The notes under the pieces: model-generated
Seen by the model: the letters and a program-made list of their open reading frames with translations, nothing else
What the model was told of the DNA's origin: nothing
Database searches by the model: none
Assembly: GCA_019118725.1 (NCBI GenBank)
Contig: DWYO01000307.1
Span: forward strand, 1 to 6,864
Reading direction: 5' to 3'
From: Candidatus Parabacteroides intestinavium
GTDB lineage: Bacteria > Bacteroidota > Bacteroidia > Bacteroidales > Tannerellaceae
Length of the DNA: 6,864 bases
Translations under genes and position numbers: made by a program
Part shown: in pieces, positions 1-6,864 of the stretch
Position numbering within the stretch: the first letter of the stretch is position 1
Layout: each line of letters begins with the position of its first letter

Positions 1-1077
1 GTTCAAAATGTAACTACCGTAAAACTGGATGATACTCAAATCGTAGTGTTGGATGAGGCAAAGGTAACGGAGAAAAAGACCGTGAAACTGAGTGATCTGG
101 TAGAGGATTTCCAAGTCATTCGTTTTGATAATAAAGATGAGGCTTTTTTCAAAGCTTTTTGGATGTATTTTTCTGATAATTATATTTGCATCAGGCAAGA
201 TGGAAATCCTATAAAATTATTTGATAAATCCGGCAAATACATAGGAAACGTAGGGAATGTCGGGCAAGGTCCTGGCGAGTATCGCTACATTTATGATATT
301 TTGTTGGATGAAAAGAGACAAAGTATTTATGTTACACCGAATGTAGGCGATAATGTACTGCATTATGATTTGACCGGGAAATATATAGACAAACTTCGTT
401 TTGGAGAAAAAATCAATAAGGGGCGTATGTTCCTGTCACCGGATGCTTCCACCCTATCTTTGGTGCAGCTCTGTTTCCGGGATGCGGGAGACAAGTTTAC
501 CGGAGCCAATGTACAACTTCAAAATCCGGACAGCGTCCAATACGTCTATGTAGACGAGATTGCTTCCAATATGAAAAATCAAGAGGGCATACAGGTAGGC
601 TTTAATGACGAAATATGGTCATACCGTAATTTCACTGATTTCCCGTTTATGATGACGCATACGGATACGCTTTACCATTATAATAGTCAGACCAATAAAA
701 TACAAGCAGCATTTACTATGTTGATGGATCCGGACAAAAAGGGAGACTCTTTTTTCATTTTCAACGAATGGCCGCATCATTACTTTGTCACGATTGTAGG
801 TGAAGGAGGACGGAATATTTTAGTGGACAAAGAACATCCTGTTGGATATGAAGTGGAGTTTGTCAATGACTTTATGGGAAATCTGGAGTTTTATCCGCAA
901 ACCCAAGACGGTTATTTCTTTCAGAACTGGGAACCGGCAGAACTACGGGATGCCCTGGAAGAGACTTTAGCTTCGGGGGATTGTCCGGACGATCAAAAAG
1001 AAAAACTGAAGGCATTTATGCAAACCTTGCACGACAACGATAACAATCTGTTGTTTTTAGGAAAACTCAAACGGTAA
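1..1077 (+). CDS. Six-bladed beta-propeller protein, 5'-truncated by the window edge
   Basis: The reading frame is open from base 1 to a TAA at 1075-1077, giving 358 residues with no real start. The GTG at position 46 is only the first possible start codon inside the window, and the 15 codons before it continue the same protein. Seen: an LFDKSG turn at about residues 73-78, then the glycine-rich GQGPGEY motif at residues 88-94, then a YDLTGKYIDKL strand-turn-strand at about 121-132. This repeating 'F/Y-D-x-x-G-K-Y' pattern with GxGPGEY is typical of the 6-bladed beta-propeller (NHL-like) proteins that occur in many copies in Bacteroidales genomes. Full-length members usually carry an N-terminal lipoprotein signal and are about 380-400 residues long, so the missing part is probably a signal peptide plus a few residues; that is inference. 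Substrate and role are unknown. It converges on rodA and is unlikely to belong to the elongasome. The family call is fairly sure, the function is not. Confidence 0.8.
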   Translation, partial: VQNVTTVKLDDTQIVVLDEAKVTEKKTVKLSDLVEDFQVIRFDNKDEAFFKAFWMYFSDNYICIRQDGNPIKLFDKSGKYIGNVGNVGQGPGEYRYIYDILLDEKRQSIYVTPNVGDNVLHYDLTGKYIDKLRFGEKINKGRMFLSPDASTLSLVQLCFRDAGDKFTGANVQLQNPDSVQYVYVDEIASNMKNQEGIQVGFNDEIWSYRNFTDFPFMMTHTDTLYHYNSQTNKIQAAFTMLMDPDKKGDSFFIFNEWPHHYFVTIVGEGGRNILVDKEHPVGYEVEFVNDFMGNLEFYPQTQDGYFFQNWEPAELRDALEETLASGDCPDDQKEKLKAFMQTLHDNDNNLLFLGKLKR

Positions 1078-1087
1078 ATATCCTCTT

Positions 1088-2533
1088 TTACCTCTCTTTA
1101 CGAGAAGCATCTAAGCGCAGAAAAATGAAAAGCAGAATGGTAAAGCCTAAAAGAGAAGAGCCTCCATAACTGAAGAAGGGTAACGGTATGCCGATAACCG
1201 GGGTTAACCCCAGTACCATTCCGACATTGATGGCCAAGTGGAAAAAGAATATGGATGCGACTGAGTAGCCGTAGACTCGAGCGAAGGTCGTATCCTGCCG
1301 TTCTGCCAGCACAATCAAACGGAGAATGAAACCTCCAAACAGTATCAATATGGCTGCAGAGCCCAAGAATCCCTGCTCTTCACCAATTGTACAGAAAATG
1401 AAATCGGTATCTTGTTCGGGTACATATTTCAATTTTGTTTGTGTCCCGTTTAAGAACCCTTTTCCGGTCAGACCTCCGGATCCGATGGCAATTTTTGATT
1501 GGTTGACGTTATAACCGGCTCCGCTTGGGTCATCTTTTAGTCCCAACGAAACTTTGATACGCACTTGTTGATGCGGTTCCAAAATATCATTGAACACATA
1601 GTTGACCGAGAAAAGGAATCCGATAGAGGCAAAAGCGAAAAAAGCGATTAATACGTAATGCCAGACCCAATGATAGATAGAAAGTCCGATTAAGTAAGCT
1701 ATGATAGCTCCCAATAAGGCAAGGACAACTATATTCAGATCAAACGGATAAAAATAAGAGACAATCGCACTGATGGCTAAAACGCCTGCAGACAGACAGG
1801 TAAAGATCCGCACTGTTTGCTTATCCTTCCGTTCAACATACACCAAAACAATCGTGACGATGAGTACAATCACAGAAACCAAAAACGTACCTAAAGCCGT
1901 TGCTCCCATAGTAACTTCTGCATACTTCATACCAACAACGAAGAAAATTACCGCGCAGACTCCGGCGAGAAGAAAATAACCAGACATACCTTCGCGGTAC
2001 AGCATCAGGAAAAACGCGAGGTAAACCAATGCCGAACCAGTTTCCTGTTGCAAGAGGATACAAATCATCGGCAGAAAAATGATGCCCAAGACCAACATGA
2101 AATTCTTAAATTGGGTCAGCACAAAGCCATACGTACCTATAAGCCGGGCAACAGCCAAGGCGGTGGCGAATTTGGCAAATTCGGCGGGTTGCAGACGGAT
2201 CGGGCCTAATACCAGCCAGGAACGGGAGCCTTTTATATCCGGAGCCAAGAAAATAGTTGCAATCAGCAGGAGTATGATTCCTCCGTAAATCAGATAGGCG
2301 AATACTTCATAAAAATCCCGTTCTATGATTAAAATACAGCAAGCCGCTACAAGTGAAATCCCCATCCAAATTAACTGGTTGACCGGGCGTCCGGATGGGT
2401 CGAATAGTTTGGCCATGTCAAATTCATAGCTTGCTCCACAAATAGTCAACCATCCAGCTGTAATCATTAGAAGATACAATACCAGAGTGACCCAGTCGAT
2501 TGATTTCCAACTATTTTTTGTACTATAAGGCAT
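1088..2533 (-). CDS. rodA: RodA, SEDS-family peptidoglycan glycosyltransferase
   Basis: Inner-membrane SEDS polymerase that joins lipid II into glycan strands during cell elongation, working in complex with PBP2. Seen in the 481 residues: the early SEDS signature KGSRSWL...LQPAEFAK (about 101-121), the conserved block QSKIAIGSGGLTGKG (345-359), VPEQDTDFIF (371-380) and the C-terminal signature GIPLPFFSYGGSS (448-460). Asp377 in TDF matches the essential SEDS aspartate (Asp262 of E. coli RodA). I count about 14 hydrophobic segments rather than the usual 10, because roughly 100 extra residues (about 211-310) sit before the large periplasmic loop, making it about 110 residues longer than E. coli RodA. 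The ATG overlaps the end of mrdA by 11 nt, and there is no clear Shine-Dalgarno sequence, so translation may be coupled to mrdA. It is the last gene of the operon; its TAA is 10 nt from the stop of the converging propeller gene. The C-terminus is a short basic tail (RKER). Confidence 0.97.
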   Translation of the reverse strand: MPYSTKNSWKSIDWVTLVLYLLMITAGWLTICGASYEFDMAKLFDPSGRPVNQLIWMGISLVAACCILIIERDFYEVFAYLIYGGIILLLIATIFLAPDIKGSRSWLVLGPIRLQPAEFAKFATALAVARLIGTYGFVLTQFKNFMLVLGIIFLPMICILLQQETGSALVYLAFFLMLYREGMSGYFLLAGVCAVIFFVVGMKYAEVTMGATALGTFLVSVIVLIVTIVLVYVERKDKQTVRIFTCLSAGVLAISAIVSYFYPFDLNIVVLALLGAIIAYLIGLSIYHWVWHYVLIAFFAFASIGFLFSVNYVFNDILEPHQQVRIKVSLGLKDDPSGAGYNVNQSKIAIGSGGLTGKGFLNGTQTKLKYVPEQDTDFIFCTIGEEQGFLGSAAILILFGGFILRLIVLAERQDTTFARVYGYSVASIFFFHLAINVGMVLGLTPVIGIPLPFFSYGGSSLLGFTILLFIFLRLDASRKER

Positions 2534-4385
2534 TCGGCAAAATTACAGCGTTAACAATATAATCTTCTATAGCTTGACTTTCCGGAAGAATCTTCCCTCG
2601 CAAGTATTTTTCAATCATCAGGCGTCCTATTGGAACGGCGTATGTTGCACCGAACCCGGCATTTTCAACAAAGACCGCAATAGCCACTTTAGGCTTATCA
2701 TAAGGCGCAAATCCCATAAAAATAGAATGGTCTTTTCCATGCGGATTCTCGGCCGTACCGGTTTTTCCACACACTTCGATATCCGGCAGATTCGCTCCCC
2801 GGCAAGTGGCTCCGTAAGCAGTACCAATGACAGCCCCACGCATTCCTTCAGCAATATAAGAATAGTATTTCACATCGGCTTTAGTATAGCGCCTTTGCGT
2901 ATAGAGCGTATCCAATGGAGTGTCCTGGATCTCTTTGACTACATGCGGTGTTATATAATATCCTCGATTGGCTATAGTTGCCGCCAAATTGCATATTTGC
3001 AACGGGGTCGCCAATATTTCACCTTGTCCGATAGCTATAGAGATAATAGTACTGGAATTCCAACGTCCACGATAGATTTTATCATAAACCTTACTGTTGG
3101 GAATATATCCCCGTTTCTCGCCGGGCAAGTCAATGCCTAACCGATATCCATATCCCATTGAGACCATATAATCTTTCCAGACATCGAACGCCTGTTGTAC
3201 CGAAGGATAACGGGAGCGATCGTCCAGCATATAATGCAATCCCCATGGAAAGAATGAATTACAGGAAGTCGCCAAAGCTCCGACCAGAGGTAATGGCGAC
3301 GGATGCCCATGACAGGCCGGTTTCCCACCGCGGAAGGTATAACCATGCGCACACGTGAATTTAGTTTCCGGAGTGATAACCCCCTCTTGCAAAAAGATAA
3401 GCCCTTGTGTCGGTTTAAATGTTGATCCCGGAGGATACTGTGCCATGAGAGGACGATTGAACAAAGGCTTCAACGGATCTTTCTGTAATTTATTATAGTT
3501 TTTTCCCCGGATACGTCCGACCAGCAGATTGGGGTCGTAGGTAGGCGAGGAAACCATGCAAAGGACCTCTCCGCTTTCCGGTTCAATCATGACAATTCCG
3601 CCCAGCTTGTTTTGCATCAGCTTCTCACCGTAGGCTTGGAGTTCAATATCTATCGAAAGCTTCAGATTCTTACCAGAAACAGGAGCAACATCCAGTTTGC
3701 CTTCTTCATAGCGTCCTTTGATTCGTCCGTGTGCGTCCCGTAGCAGAACTTCTACGCCTTTCTCTCCACGTAGATATTTTTCGTATGAACTTTCCACCCC
3801 CGTGCGCCCGGCATTATCACCCGCAACATAATAGCTGTCTTTCTCGATATCTTTCTGATTAACCTCACCCACATTTCCTAAAAGTAGAGCAGCGTTCGGA
3901 TAAAGATATTCCCGGATAGTACGGTTCTGAACATAAAATCCCGGGAATTTATATAGCTTTTCTTGCAACATACCGCATTCTTGTGCCGATAGCTGGTTCA
4001 TGAACACTTGCGGAGTATATGAGGAATAACCAGGATTGAGCCGACGATCTTTTATATTGGCCATCCGTTTCAAGAATTGTTCTTTAGTTATACCTACTAT
4101 GTTGCAGAAATCCAATGTGTCAAACGGCTGTATTTCCCGCATGATTAGCATGATGTCATAGGCTGGCTGATTGTAGACCAATAGCTTATCGTTCCGGTCA
4201 TACAAAATGCCGCGAGAAGGATAAATGGTTCGTTTCAAAAAAGCGTTGCTGTCGGCCCTGAGTTTATAGTCGTTATTGATAACCTGCAAATAGAACAAAC
4301 GGATGATGAACAGAATCACCAATACAATGACGGCACTTCCAATGACAAAACGCCTGTTTTCATATTTATATTTTTGTTTGTTCAC
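2523..4385 (-). CDS. mrdA: Penicillin-binding protein 2 (elongation transpeptidase)
   Basis: Class B PBP that cross-links peptidoglycan in the periplasm during elongation and pairs with RodA. Seen in the 620 residues: a short basic cytoplasmic N-terminus, one membrane anchor (about 13-35), a pedestal/dimerisation domain (about 50-230, with PSRGILYDRN at 56-65 and the GRTGVE motif at 193-198), then the transpeptidase domain. The catalytic motifs are complete: STFK with nucleophile Ser321 and Lys324, SCN at 374-376, and KTGTAE at 541-546. Cys345, Cys358, His359, His361 and Cys375 cluster around the SxN motif and may bind a metal (see findings). The start is a GTG at 4385. An in-frame TGA lies six codons upstream with no ATG, GTG or TTG in between, and the next in-frame Met is residue 79, beyond the anchor. 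That GTG shares the bases GTGA with the mreD stop, and the 3' end overlaps rodA by 11 nt. Length is close to the family norm (about 600-650). Confidence 0.97.
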   Translation of the reverse strand: MNKQKYKYENRRFVIGSAVIVLVILFIIRLFYLQVINNDYKLRADSNAFLKRTIYPSRGILYDRNDKLLVYNQPAYDIMLIMREIQPFDTLDFCNIVGITKEQFLKRMANIKDRRLNPGYSSYTPQVFMNQLSAQECGMLQEKLYKFPGFYVQNRTIREYLYPNAALLLGNVGEVNQKDIEKDSYYVAGDNAGRTGVESSYEKYLRGEKGVEVLLRDAHGRIKGRYEEGKLDVAPVSGKNLKLSIDIELQAYGEKLMQNKLGGIVMIEPESGEVLCMVSSPTYDPNLLVGRIRGKNYNKLQKDPLKPLFNRPLMAQYPPGSTFKPTQGLIFLQEGVITPETKFTCAHGYTFRGGKPACHGHPSPLPLVGALATSCNSFFPWGLHYMLDDRSRYPSVQQAFDVWKDYMVSMGYGYRLGIDLPGEKRGYIPNSKVYDKIYRGRWNSSTIISIAIGQGEILATPLQICNLAATIANRGYYITPHVVKEIQDTPLDTLYTQRRYTKADVKYYSYIAEGMRGAVIGTAYGATCRGANLPDIEVCGKTGTAENPHGKDHSIFMGFAPYDKPKVAIAVFVENAGFGATYAVPIGRLMIEKYLRGKILPESQAIEDYIVNAVILPNAL

Positions 4386-4897
4386 TGACTTTTTTGAGAT
4401 TCAAAATTGAATAATTCAATAACACAAATTAAAAGAACCGTTGTCAAAACACTCGCTCCGATGCGTAACAACAGAAAGAATGGGTCGAACAGTGTCAGCG
4501 CTTCTATCAAGAATAAGGCAATGTGATGAATCGCTACAAAGAATGCCACATAGCGGATAAACCCCGCACTGCCGAAAGTTTGGTAAGAGGGATAAATCCC
4601 GTCCGGTAATTCCTCACCTTGCAGAAATCGAATCAGGGGCGCACGGACAAAACCCGCCAATGAACAAGCTGCGGCATGCATCCCCGGTGTGTTGGAGAAC
4701 ATATCTATAGTACACCCGATTATAAAAGAATAAATCAGTATCAGACTCCGTGAGGTTCCTACCGGCATCTTCAGCAAACAATACAGATAGACGAACGGAG
4801 TCGCAACACGCAGGTAATGGATATTATTCAGTACCAATACTTGCAACAGAACAAATATCAGAAAATAAATGACCGTACGGATTATGTTATTAATCAT
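4382..4897 (-). CDS. mreD: MreD, rod shape-determining membrane protein
   Basis: Small integral membrane protein of the elongasome that partners MreC and helps control PBP2-RodA activity. Seen: 171 residues with about six hydrophobic segments (roughly 5-24, 32-44, 50-66, 73-91, 112-135 and 140-162). The polar motif GCTIDMFSNTPGMHAA (61-76) fits the conserved G-x-x-x-D...PG region of MreD. The C-terminus (NFESQKSQ) is short and polar. Primary sequence is poorly conserved in this family, so the call rests on topology, size, the Asp65 motif and its place between mreC and mrdA. Its ATG lies inside the last codons of mreC (8-nt overlap) and its TGA overlaps the GTG start of mrdA by 4 nt, consistent with translational coupling on both sides. 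Confidence 0.93.
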   Translation of the reverse strand: MINNIIRTVIYFLIFVLLQVLVLNNIHYLRVATPFVYLYCLLKMPVGTSRSLILIYSFIIGCTIDMFSNTPGMHAAACSLAGFVRAPLIRFLQGEELPDGIYPSYQTFGSAGFIRYVAFFVAIHHIALFLIEALTLFDPFFLLLRIGASVLTTVLLICVIELFNFESQKSQ

Positions 4898-5747
4898 TCT
4901 TCTTTGCTTCCTTTTCTACATTAATCTGTTCTTCCTGCAGGGTATTTTTTATCACTTGAACATGGCGTAACGTAGTAAATGACGTAGCCAGCTTGATTCG
5001 CAACGCATAAAAATTATCGTCATGTTCTTTGCCAAAATCCTCGATGACTCCAACGATCAATCCCGGAGGAAAAATAGCGGAATAGCCGCTCGTGACGATG
5101 GTGTCTCCCTTTTCAAACTCAGAGTGACGTGGAACTTCCTCCAATGTGGCGAATGATGCGTCTCGTCCATCCCATGATAAATATCCAAAATTGTTATTGC
5201 CTAATATCTTACAACTGATTTTCGATTTTGGATTCAGTAATGGGATAATCACCGAAAAGCGTTCGGATACATTAGAAACAATGCCAACGACTCCGCTTTC
5301 GCAAACCACTCCCATATCCGGTTTTACTCCATCGCGCTTGCCCTTATTGATGGTAATATAGTTAGAGAAATGAGCAATACTATTGTTCACCACCTCTGCT
5401 GCGATAAATTGATAAGGAAAGGGAGGAATGACCGAATCGGTTACAGCACCCTTAAACGTAACCGTATCTGCCTGCATAGATTCTATTTGTTCTTGCAATT
5501 CCAAAATCTTTAGTTCCATCTGGCCGTTTTGCTCCTGCAAGTCCCGGTTTATTTCGCGCAAATTGAAATAAGACTGAATCTCTCCCGAAAGAGAAACCAC
5601 ATAACCGGAAACAAAGTTAGCCGAACTAAGAATAACACTCCGTTGGTAGGAGTTATTCCTATAAATCAAAGCGACAGATAGGGCTTCAAACAGAATAAAT
5701 AAGAACCAATGCTTTTTCCTTAACAGGAAATCGAGCAATTTTCTCAT
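4890..5747 (-). CDS. mreC: MreC, periplasmic elongasome scaffold protein
   Basis: Bitopic membrane protein that assembles in the periplasm and activates PBP2-RodA, linking them to MreB and MreD. Seen in the 285 residues: a basic cytoplasmic N-terminus (MRKLLDFLLRKK), a single membrane segment (about 13-29), a coiled coil (about 56-95, rich in E, L and Q), then a beta-rich domain (about 115-267). The latter includes ITINKGKRDGVKPDMGVV (131-148) and VVGIVSNVSERFSVIIPLL (153-171), hallmarks of the MreC core, and TSGYSAIFPPGLIVGVI (219-235), the usual second-barrel motif. The tail (about 268-285) is charged and probably flexible. Length is normal for the family (about 270-370 residues). The ATG is the natural start because the basic stretch and anchor follow at once. 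The gene begins 66 nt after mreB, downstream of a hairpin, and overlaps mreD by 8 nt. Confidence 0.96.
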   Translation of the reverse strand: MRKLLDFLLRKKHWFLFILFEALSVALIYRNNSYQRSVILSSANFVSGYVVSLSGEIQSYFNLREINRDLQEQNGQMELKILELQEQIESMQADTVTFKGAVTDSVIPPFPYQFIAAEVVNNSIAHFSNYITINKGKRDGVKPDMGVVCESGVVGIVSNVSERFSVIIPLLNPKSKISCKILGNNNFGYLSWDGRDASFATLEEVPRHSEFEKGDTIVTSGYSAIFPPGLIVGVIEDFGKEHDDNFYALRIKLATSFTTLRHVQVIKNTLQEEQINVEKEAKKND

Positions 5748-5763
5748 ATTGTTTTATACATAA

Positions 5764-5805
5764 AAGCTGGATATCAAGCTATGAACGACACTTAATATCC
5801 AACCT
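5764..5805 (-). promoter_or_regulatory. Predicted RNA hairpin in the mreB-mreC intergenic region
   Basis: On the mRNA-sense (minus) strand, AGGTTGGATATTAAG (5805-5791) can pair with CTTGATATCCAGCTT (5778-5764) across a 12-nt loop (5790-5779). This gives a 15-bp stem with 12 Watson-Crick and 3 G-U pairs and no bulge. The 3' arm ends in TT and is followed by TTATG, so there is a four-U run but not a full terminator tract. Sixteen bases remain before the mreC ATG. It could be a partial attenuator, an RNase processing or mRNA-stabilising element, or chance in an AT-rich spacer. The pairing is seen in the sequence; the function is inferred. Confidence 0.5.
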
Positions 5806-5813
5806 GCTTATAT

Positions 5814-6833
5814 TTACCGAATAAGGAAATTGAATTTGTCGATGTTCTTCAAAGCGACACCCGTTCCGCGTGCAACGGCATGCAACGGGTCTTCCGATAC
5901 ATGGAATGTGATATTCATCTTGTCAGAGAGACGTTTGTCTAATCCCCGCATCAAAGCCCCGCCTCCCGTCAGATAGATTCCGTTATGAACGATATCTGCA
6001 TAAAGTTCAGGCGGTGTCTGTTCTAATGCACTCAATATGGCTGCCTCCATCTTCGAGATAGTACGATCCAAGCAATGCGCTATTTCCTGATAAGATACCG
6101 GCACCTCCATAGGCAAAGCCGTCATCTGATTCGGACCGTGAACGACAAAGTCCTCCGGTGGATTTTCCAATGTTGTCAAAGCTGATCCAACATGAATTTT
6201 GATTTGTTCAGCCGTTTTTTCACCGACCTTCACATTGTGCTGGCGCTTCATATACTCTACTATATCCGTAGTCAAATCATCTCCGGCGATACGGATTGAC
6301 TTATTGGATACAATACCTCCCAATGAAATTACCGCGATTTCGGTTGTTCCTCCACCTATATCGACAATCATGTTCCCTTCCGGGGCCTGTACATCAATGC
6401 CGATACCCAGGGCAGCGGCCATTGGCTCAAATATCATATAGACATCGCGTCCGCCTGCATGCTCAGCCGAATCGCGCACAGCGCGGATTTCCACTTCCGT
6501 ACTTCCTGAAGGAATACCAATCACCATACGGAGCGAAGGTGTAAACCAGCGGCTTCTGTTACTTGCCATTTTAATCAGGCCGCGCATCATTTGCTCTGCT
6601 GCATAGAAGTCGGCAATCACGCCCTCGCGCAACGGACGAATCGTGCGGATATTGTCATGCTCCTTTCCAGCCATCTCACGAGCCACTTTCCCGATTGCCA
6701 GCACCTTGTCTGTACGGCGATCCAAGGCGATCATGGAAGGCTCGTCCACTACCATCTTACCATTGCATATCACAATCGTATTGGCAGTACCTAAGTCCAT
6801 CGCTACTTCTTGAGTAAATGAAAATAAACCCAT
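5814..6833 (-). CDS. mreB: MreB, actin-like cell-shape protein
   Basis: Cytoplasmic actin homologue whose ATP-dependent filaments lie on the inner membrane and steer the elongation synthases. Seen in the 339 residues: phosphate-1 loop MDLGTANT (12-19), the EPMAAALG segment with Glu136 in the position of the hydrolysis-related glutamate, phosphate-2 loop DIGGGTTEIAV (158-168), and the adenosine-binding LTGGGALMRGL (288-298). The short hydrophobic N-terminus (GLFSF) and the exposed RWF at 95-97 resemble the membrane-contact parts of other MreBs; the latter seems to match the Leu-Phe loop of Thermotoga MreB, which is inference. Length is typical (335-347). Together with mreC and mreD downstream, the call is MreB rather than another Hsp70/actin-fold protein. 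The ATG at 6833 follows a purine-rich leader. A TAA at 5814-5816 ends it 66 nt before mreC. The promoter must lie at or beyond the window edge. Confidence 0.98.
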   Translation of the reverse strand: MGLFSFTQEVAMDLGTANTIVICNGKMVVDEPSMIALDRRTDKVLAIGKVAREMAGKEHDNIRTIRPLREGVIADFYAAEQMMRGLIKMASNRSRWFTPSLRMVIGIPSGSTEVEIRAVRDSAEHAGGRDVYMIFEPMAAALGIGIDVQAPEGNMIVDIGGGTTEIAVISLGGIVSNKSIRIAGDDLTTDIVEYMKRQHNVKVGEKTAEQIKIHVGSALTTLENPPEDFVVHGPNQMTALPMEVPVSYQEIAHCLDRTISKMEAAILSALEQTPPELYADIVHNGIYLTGGGALMRGLDKRLSDKMNITFHVSEDPLHAVARGTGVALKNIDKFNFLIR

Positions 6834-6864
6834 TCTTTTTTTCTTTTTGAACTATAGATTCTCT
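6834..6864 (-). promoter_or_regulatory. A-rich leader just upstream of mreB
   Basis: The bases right before the mreB ATG read CAAAAAGAAAAAAAGA on the minus strand. There is no GGAGG-like Shine-Dalgarno sequence. An A-rich, unstructured leader is the usual translation-initiation context in Bacteroidota, so this stretch supports the ATG at 6833 as the start. No convincing Bacteroides-type promoter (TTTG plus TAnnTTTG) is visible in the 31 nt available. Confidence 0.4.

Noticed and set aside
46..48. GTG as the start of the plus-strand propeller gene
   Set aside because: The frame is open back to base 1, the upstream residues fit the protein, and no signal peptide follows the GTG. The true start lies outside the window.
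1040..1110. Bidirectional intrinsic terminator between the convergent genes
   Set aside because: Only short AT-rich pairings were found, such as GTTTT with AAAAC around a 4-nt loop at about 1052-1065, inside the coding region. They are too weak to call.
1601..1927. Frameshift or gene fusion as the cause of the long RodA
   Set aside because: The frame is continuous and conserved SEDS motifs flank the extra segment on both sides in the same frame. The extra residues are hydrophobic with sensible topology.
2574..3140. 188-residue open frame on the plus strand
   Set aside because: It lies wholly opposite the transpeptidase domain of PBP2, whose catalytic motifs fix the coding strand. The translated sequence shows no domain-like pattern.
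5748..5813. Internal promoter for mreC in the 66-nt spacer
   Set aside because: The closest match to the Bacteroides -7 element (TAnnTTTG) is TAGCTTGA, which lies at the loop edge and 3' arm of the hairpin and misses two of the six fixed bases. No properly spaced TTTG element was found.
6834..6864. mreB promoter at the window edge
   Set aside because: TATAGTTC only partly resembles TAnnTTTG, and the sequence needed for the -33 element is not fully present. In related genomes, as I recall, purH lies upstream, so the promoter may be further away.

Overview
The window carries the end of a bacterial cell-elongation (elongasome) operon, plus one unrelated gene that runs into it tail to tail. On the minus strand, read from high to low coordinates, the order is mreB (5814-6833), mreC (4890-5747), mreD (4382-4897), mrdA/PBP2 (2523-4385) and rodA (1088-2533). 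On the plus strand, positions 1-1077 hold the 3' part of a gene for a six-bladed beta-propeller protein of the type abundant in Bacteroidales. Its start lies outside the window.

The organism is most likely a gut-type Bacteroidales, probably Bacteroides or a close relative. The evidence is the compact mreBCD-mrdA-rodA order, a moderate GC content (low-to-mid 40s % by eye), A-rich leaders without Shine-Dalgarno sequences, an enlarged ~480-residue RodA, and the neighbouring propeller gene with its GQGPGEY motif. Species cannot be named from this sequence.

The five elongasome genes encode one machine. MreB forms actin-like filaments under the inner membrane. MreC and MreD link the filaments to the periplasm and control the synthase. 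RodA polymerises lipid II glycan strands, and PBP2 cross-links them. The genes mreC-mreD-mrdA-rodA are joined by overlaps of 8, 4 and 11 nt, which suggests coupled translation. mreB is set apart by a 66-nt gap holding a predicted 15-bp hairpin, the only sizeable non-coding structure in the window.

Almost all of the window is coding: the non-coding parts are 10 nt (1078-1087), 66 nt (5748-5813) and 31 nt (6834-6864). I see no RNA genes, mobile elements, CRISPR arrays or long repeats, and no evidence of a wholly new system. The points most worth checking are the extra membrane segments inserted in RodA, a likely Cys/His metal site beside the PBP2 active site, the mreB-mreC hairpin, and the GTG start of PBP2 inside a GTGA overlap.
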